NCBI GenBank assembly: GCA_934215455.1
Contig: CAKPZX010000010.1
Coordinates: 1 to 40,626, forward strand
DNA: 40,626 bases
Reading direction: 5' to 3'
Source of the DNA: an uncultured Streptococcus sp.
GTDB lineage: Bacteria > Bacillota > Bacilli > Lactobacillales > Streptococcaceae
Shown: one piece after another, positions 37,197-40,626 of the stretch
Position numbering within the stretch: position 1 is the first letter of the stretch
Layout: each line of letters begins with the position of its first letter
The notes under the pieces: generated by a model
Database searches by the model: none
Seen by the model: the letters and a program-made list of their open reading frames with translations, nothing else
Told to the model about the DNA's origin: nothing
Made by a program: the position numbers and the translations under genes

Positions 37197-37352
37197 ATGA
37201 GATTCATTTTAGGCCTCTTTGCCTTGTTGTTTATCCGACCTATTTTGTATCTATTGAAAGGGCTGTGGTTTGTACTGGAATTTTGCTTTATGATCCTCGT
37301 GGTCAAAATGATCCTAGGAACCGTGCGCTGGATGACGAGTTGGATCGGTTGA
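37197..37352 (+). CDS. Small hydrophobic membrane peptide (51 aa), unrecognised
   Basis: ATG AGA TTC ATT through to TGA at 37350–37352 encodes 51 residues beginning MRFILGLFALLFIRPILYLL. Hydrophobic stretches at about residues 3–20 and 22–42 are interrupted by single basic residues (R14, K21, K37). It ends in WMTSWIG. It has its own good promoter and a purine-rich AAAGAGAGAAAAG before the ATG, so it is likely real despite its size. No function is recognised; possibilities include a membrane-complex regulator or a toxin-like peptide. No antisense RNA partner is obvious. Confidence 0.6.
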   Translation: MRFILGLFALLFIRPILYLLKGLWFVLEFCFMILVVKMILGTVRWMTSWIG

Positions 37353-37376
37353 GAGGGGATAGAGCCATTAGTGAAT

Positions 37377-37500
37377 GAATCAATGTCCCCTGGACATAAA
37401 CTCGCTTTTCCGTTTTAGATTCGTGAATCAATGTCCCCTGGACATAAACTCGCTTTTCCATTTTCAGGCTCGTGAATCAATGTCCCCCGGACATTTTTTT
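37377..37500. repeat. Tandem repeat array, ~48-bp unit, 2.5 copies, with GTCC/GGAC hairpins
   Basis: Units begin GAATCAATGTCC at 37377, 37425 and 37474 (spacings 48 and 49). Each contains ATGTCC, a three-base loop (CCT or CCC) and GGACAT. The first two continue TAAACTCGCTTTTCC; the third is truncated and runs into T8, so its 7-bp stem AATGTCC/GGACATT looks like an intrinsic terminator for the small peptide gene upstream. The first unit is preceded by GTGAAT, as are the others. The 24 bases between the peptide stop and the array show nothing else. Confidence 0.85.
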
Positions 37501-37539
37501 TAATTAAAAGCATTCTAAATAGTGATTTATTTTGAAACA

Positions 37540-37548
37540 TGATATAAT
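37540..37548 (+). promoter_or_regulatory. perR extended -10 promoter
   Basis: TGATATAAT (hexamer 37543–37548), without a good -35. TAAATAGTGATTTA at 37516–37529 is a perfect 5-4-5 palindrome in the upstream region. It differs from the canonical Per box but is a candidate operator. Confidence 0.6.
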
Positions 37549-37593
37549 AAGGGTAACGAATCGATTACATCATATTGGAAAGGGGGAATCATT

Positions 37594-38040
37594 GTGAACG
37601 CATTGCATCGTCATGAAGAAGAGCGCGTGGAAGAAGTCTTGCAAAGTTTGCGTGCTAAGGGCATTCGGATTACCGATACCCGCAGAGCAGTTCTTTCCTA
37701 TTTAGTGGCGAGTCATGAACATCCAAGCGCTGAGAAGATCTATCGCGATTTATTGCCTCAGTTTCCAAGCATGAGTCTAGCAACTGTCTACAACAATATC
37801 AAAGTTTTGATTGATGAGGGGGTTGTTTCTGAGATCAAGGTTCGCAATGATACCACGACCTATTTTGATTTCATGGGGCATGATCATTTGAATGTGGTGT
37901 GTGAAAAATGTGGCCGTATCGCAGATGTGGACATTGAAGTCCCAGATCTTCGCGAAGAAGCAGCCAGTCAAAGTGGCTACCAGATCACCAAGACCCAGAT
38001 GACCGTCTATGGCATTTGCCCCGACTGTCAGAAAAATTAA
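37594..38040 (+). CDS. perR: Fur family peroxide-stress regulator PerR
   Basis: A 148-aa metal-dependent repressor of peroxide-defence and metal genes. The winged helix (about 20–85) carries the recognition helix SLATVYNNIKVL. The structural zinc site is C103/C106 and C142/C145. Regulatory-site candidates are H5 and H7 in the N-terminal extension, H43, D92, H96, H98 and D111. At the position of Bacillus PerR H93 it has N100, as I recall for the streptococcal form that uses N-terminal histidines instead. It starts with GTG, 7 bases after AAAGGGGG. A Zur or Fur role is less likely but possible. Confidence 0.88.
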   Translation: MNALHRHEEERVEEVLQSLRAKGIRITDTRRAVLSYLVASHEHPSAEKIYRDLLPQFPSMSLATVYNNIKVLIDEGVVSEIKVRNDTTTYFDFMGHDHLNVVCEKCGRIADVDIEVPDLREEAASQSGYQITKTQMTVYGICPDCQKN

Positions 38041-38048
38041 TGTGAGAG

Positions 38049-38076
38049 AAACCAGAGCCGTCAGGCTCTTTTTTGT
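38049..38076 (+). terminator. perR terminator, identical to the copy at 40550–40577
   Basis: AGAGCC (38054–38059), loop GTCA, GGCTCT and T6 form an intrinsic terminator. The surrounding 28 bases are identical to 40550–40577, downstream of the three-gene accessory block. Confidence 0.9.
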
Positions 38077-38122
38077 ATGGTAAAACCACACTAGGATAGC
38101 GAGAGAAAAATAGATAAAATCA

Positions 38123-38131
38123 TGATATAAT
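38123..38131 (+). promoter_or_regulatory. Extended -10 promoter of the three-gene accessory operon
   Basis: TGATATAAT (hexamer 38126–38131), followed about 26 bases later by an AAGGAG site (38152–38157) 6 bases before the ATG. No strong -35. Confidence 0.7.
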
Positions 38132-38163
38132 ATACTTTCACGATCAAACAAAAGGAGAACGAG

Positions 38164-39204
38164 ATGAAAAAGCTGGAAAACTTTTCGTGGAAGATGTGGC
38201 ATATTTTTTCCCTAGTTGCCGTGACTGTTCTACTGGTTAGCGGTGCCTGGTCTTTCTTTTATCTAAAAGAAGCGGGACATGTTGTGAGTGATAGAAATTA
38301 TACCTATGTTGGTAGAGGACAACGGTTATTGGAAAATCGAATTATTAGTGAAGAGGCCACCGGAATTCCAATATTGGCTTATAGTTTTAAGAAAGAAGAT
38401 AGAAAAAACAACCCATATATTTATGCTGTTGGATCCCAATATATAGCCCTTCAAGATTCTAAACTAATCAGTGATGAAGATAAGAAAAAAGATGCAAATG
38501 AATATTTTAGAATTCGATATTATGAATTGGGCCAAGAGAAAGGAGAAGGTCATACCATTGATGTTTTAAAACTCGTTCAAAAAATGGGTTACGACTCGAT
38601 TAAAGGAGACATGAGAAGCAGCATGTTTACAGATGGAAAAGATGAGTACGTAGCTTTCAATGTTACAAAAAATAATCTCCTATTTGTGAATCTGAACAAG
38701 GGAGAAATCGCAAAGACAGTTCCAAAAATGATTGTTGATTATGGTTATAGTGGATTTTATCAAATATTGCCTGCACCTAAATTTGAGACAAAAAAATACA
38801 GTCTTGATAGAAATAAAATAGATGTAGGAGGATGTTGGATAGGTTATGAATTTGATGATGAAGATGAAAAAGTAGAAACTTCCTCAAGTTCTACGGAGAG
38901 ATTAGATCGCAATGGTGTGAAGGTGAAGGATAGTAAACTCTTAACCCTACTAAAAAAATATCGCCATCTCTTGATTTTAAAACAAAACCTCACTATGGAG
39001 GAGGAAAAAACTGTCATCAAGAGTTTGTTTCCTGATGCAGATCATTTCAGTTGGTCTATTAGTGCTCCTTATACAAAGAGTGGGCAGAAAGAAATCGTTC
39101 GGAATGCTGAAGAATTTAAAAAGGTCATAAAGGAGGAAAAAGTTGAAGAAGAGTTGGAACGTGAATTTGAAAAAACATTTCAAGAAGGGCCAGACGACGA
39201 TTAG
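38164..39204 (+). CDS. Unrecognised membrane-anchored protein, accessory operon gene 1
   Basis: A 346-aa protein with a short basic N-terminus and one transmembrane helix (about residues 13–34). The rest is a large, presumably extracellular, charged domain of alpha/beta character. It has a Ser/acidic linker near 235–250 (DDEDEKVETSSSS) and a Lys/Glu-rich coiled-coil-like tail (about 315–346). No lipobox, LPxTG or catalytic motif was found, and I do not recognise a family. Arg codons are mostly AGA/CGA, unlike the CGT-rich core genes. It overlaps the next gene by 62 bases. AAGGAG precedes the ATG. Confidence 0.85.
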   Translation: MKKLENFSWKMWHIFSLVAVTVLLVSGAWSFFYLKEAGHVVSDRNYTYVGRGQRLLENRIISEEATGIPILAYSFKKEDRKNNPYIYAVGSQYIALQDSKLISDEDKKKDANEYFRIRYYELGQEKGEGHTIDVLKLVQKMGYDSIKGDMRSSMFTDGKDEYVAFNVTKNNLLFVNLNKGEIAKTVPKMIVDYGYSGFYQILPAPKFETKKYSLDRNKIDVGGCWIGYEFDDEDEKVETSSSSTERLDRNGVKVKDSKLLTLLKKYRHLLILKQNLTMEEEKTVIKSLFPDADHFSWSISAPYTKSGQKEIVRNAEEFKKVIKEEKVEEELEREFEKTFQEGPDDD

Positions 39205-39976
39205 TGATCGGTCAAAAGCTTTTCTAGTGGTTATCTGCTTCCTACTGTTTCTAGGATTCTTTTTTTATAGAAATTTAGACGCTAACCTAAAAGGTTTCTA
39301 TGATAGTAGAAGTTTCCGAGGAGATATACAGATTACAGGTTTCTCTTGGACTCGTCCCAATGCCGGTCCGGATGTGAATTTTATCTATTCTGAAACGGTT
39401 GAAGGGAAAAAAGTTTCAATTCCTTTGAAAAAATCAGTCAGATTTAAACACTTGGTGATGCCTTATTCTAATAAGATTGATTTAGCTGAAAACCTAGGAA
39501 TAGAAAATACCTATGATGATTTTGATAGAGCCTATTTGCCTATTATAGAGAAGGGGTTTGAATTCAGTACTGAGCGAATCGAGCTTGAGGCAGAATTAGA
39601 TAAAAAAATTAACGAGTATAGTGCTTTTAGCGGCTCTTGGATTGAAATAAGCTTATCCCCTTTTAAGAAACGAGATAACAATTATTTCAGTTTGATGGAG
39701 CAATATGAGAATGGCATTCCTAATTCTGAGTTAAAAATTCTAGGGGGATGGTATGATGTCTCGTATAGTAGTTTTATCGAATCAGGAGACATCTATGTTA
39801 AAATTATCTCTCCTGAAAATATAAGTCGATTTAAAGAATCAGGGAATGATTTTAAATCAGTTTTGAAGGATTACTTGGCAATTAAGTCTCTACCAGATGG
39901 GTGGTATGGCCTGTTCAATGATGGGAAACAAGTATCTGAGACTGTTGAAATTCGGAATGGAAAGGTTAGGGGGTGA
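39143..39976 (+). CDS. Unrecognised membrane-anchored protein, accessory operon gene 2
   Basis: A 277-aa protein with a Lys-rich N-terminus, one transmembrane helix (about residues 25–43) and a presumed extracytoplasmic domain rich in aromatic and beta-type sequence (SWTRPNAGPDVNFIYSE … LPDGWYGLFNDGKQV). The TTG start at 39143 is supported by a perfect AGGAGG (39131–39136) 6 bases upstream, inside the coding region of gene 1. No family is recognised. Topology mirrors that of gene 1, suggesting that the two act together at the membrane (inference). It overlaps or abuts gene 3. Confidence 0.82.
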   Translation: MKKSWNVNLKKHFKKGQTTISDRSKAFLVVICFLLFLGFFFYRNLDANLKGFYDSRSFRGDIQITGFSWTRPNAGPDVNFIYSETVEGKKVSIPLKKSVRFKHLVMPYSNKIDLAENLGIENTYDDFDRAYLPIIEKGFEFSTERIELEAELDKKINEYSAFSGSWIEISLSPFKKRDNNYFSLMEQYENGIPNSELKILGGWYDVSYSSFIESGDIYVKIISPENISRFKESGNDFKSVLKDYLAIKSLPDGWYGLFNDGKQVSETVEIRNGKVRG

Positions 39977-39984
39977 AAGTAGAC

Positions 39985-40512
39985 ATGGTAAAAGGAAAAA
40001 TAAAATTTAATCATCAGTTATTGCGTCAGCTTGGCTTTTTTACGGCCTATGCTTTGACCCTATTGATCTCACCGTTTTATACATATCAAAAAATAAGGGA
40101 AAATGATTCGACACAGTTTTCGATTTTCCTAGGTGAACATTCTCTATACAATGCCAAAGAGTTTGAAGGCCTCATCCATTCTTATTTCACGACGTCACTT
40201 ATTATTCTTTTCGTATTACCAGTACTTGCTATTTTTGTAAAATATCTCCTAAATAAAATAGGCTATCCTTTACTGGCGCATCTTCAATCGCTGTTAATTT
40301 TTGTAGCCTGTAGCATCATTTTAATCTTCACCATGTTTTCTATGACTGTTCAAATAGACCTCCTTCGGTTAGATTGGGGATTTTACTTGTGTCAGGCCTT
40401 CTATTGGATTTATATCCTCAGAGAATGGTGGAATGTCAGTGGGATCGTTTATAGACGAAATCACCCTTCAGAAGATGAAAGAGCAGAAGAGAAGGAGCAA
40501 CTGGCAGAATAA
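39985..40512 (+). CDS. Unrecognised polytopic membrane protein, accessory operon gene 3
   Basis: A 175-aa protein with about four transmembrane helices (roughly 15–33, 67–87, 100–120 and 128–145), a polar loop between the first two (about 36–62), and a charged C-terminal tail (HPSEDERAEEKEQLAE). The ATG at 39985 follows GGTGA by 8 bases. A GTG at 39973 is also in frame but sits right against the ribosome-binding site. It could be the membrane core for genes 1 and 2 (inference). No transporter or protease motif is evident. Confidence 0.82.
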   Translation: MVKGKIKFNHQLLRQLGFFTAYALTLLISPFYTYQKIRENDSTQFSIFLGEHSLYNAKEFEGLIHSYFTTSLIILFVLPVLAIFVKYLLNKIGYPLLAHLQSLLIFVACSIILIFTMFSMTVQIDLLRLDWGFYLCQAFYWIYILREWWNVSGIVYRRNHPSEDERAEEKEQLAE

Positions 40513-40549
40513 ACCTATTTCAATGTAAGAATAAAGATTCCTCATTTTT

Positions 40550-40577
40550 AAACCAGAGCCGTCAGGCTCTTTTTTGT
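40550..40577 (+). terminator. Terminator of the accessory operon, duplicate of the perR terminator
   Basis: It has the same AGAGCC–GTCA–GGCTCT stem-loop and T6 as 38049–38076, identical over 28 bases. The 49 bases from here to the window end show no further feature. Confidence 0.9.
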
Positions 40578-40626
40578 GAGAAATTGCACTTTTCTATGGT
40601 CGCCACTAGATTTTTCACTGAAAATC

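Noticed and set aside
37377..37500. Possible short CRISPR array
   Set aside because: The whole ~48-bp unit, including the would-be spacer, is repeated almost identically, there are only 2.5 units, and no cas gene is in the window.

Overview
This is a chromosomal segment of a low-GC Firmicute, almost certainly a Streptococcus of the mitis/sanguinis/parasanguinis type. The evidence is the gene order (typA–DUF3165–murD–murG–divIB–ftsA–ftsZ–ylmE–sepF–ylmG–ylmH–divIVA–ileS; xseA–xseB–ispA–tlyA–argR–recN), the streptococcal MurG start motif, ClpE with a CtsR operator, and a PerR with an N-terminal His-containing extension. Extended -10 promoters (TGnTATAAT) are very common, as is typical of streptococci. 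No rRNA, tRNA, CRISPR, phage or complete insertion sequence was seen.

Layout. 1–71: truncated copy of an intergenic repeat that recurs complete at 22180–22356. 181–2365: yutD, rlmN and a VanZ-like gene. 2401–3977: a perfect promoter, a T-box leader and a solitary trpB. 3985–6102: prepilin peptidase (minus), yqgQ plus a membrane-anchored rhodanese with no cysteine, then a pseudouridine synthase (minus). 6281–18141: typA, then a continuous cell-wall and division block running from peptidoglycan precursor synthesis (MurD, MurG) through the septal DivIB, FtsA and FtsZ to the FtsZ-associated proteins SepF and DivIVA. 18143–21187: ileS behind its own T-box. 21290–24632 (minus): DUF1827, a Nudix hydrolase and clpE with a CtsR site. 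24881–29310: YkuJ-like protein, folD, HAD phosphatase, NAD(P)H-hydrate dehydratase and a GH32 sucrose-6-phosphate hydrolase. A LysR-regulator remnant follows. 29735–35037: tightly overlapping xseA–xseB–ispA–tlyA–argR–recN. 35058–37095: metallophosphatase, DegV and HU. 37197–38040: an unlisted 51-aa membrane peptide, a ~48-bp tandem repeat array and perR.

38049–40577 is the one clearly accessory part. It holds three overlapping genes of unknown function, two encoding single-pass membrane-anchored proteins and one encoding a polytopic membrane protein. They have their own promoter and are bracketed by two identical 28-bp terminator copies. Their arginine codons are AGA/CGA-rich, unlike the CGT-rich core genes. 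This is the best candidate for an undescribed system in the window.

Regulation readable from sequence: two T-box leaders whose acceptor-pairing base fits tRNA-Trp and tRNA-Ile respectively; a CtsR operator just downstream of the predicted clpE start site; a probably leaderless yqgQ mRNA; and several intrinsic terminators, two of them placed between converging genes.
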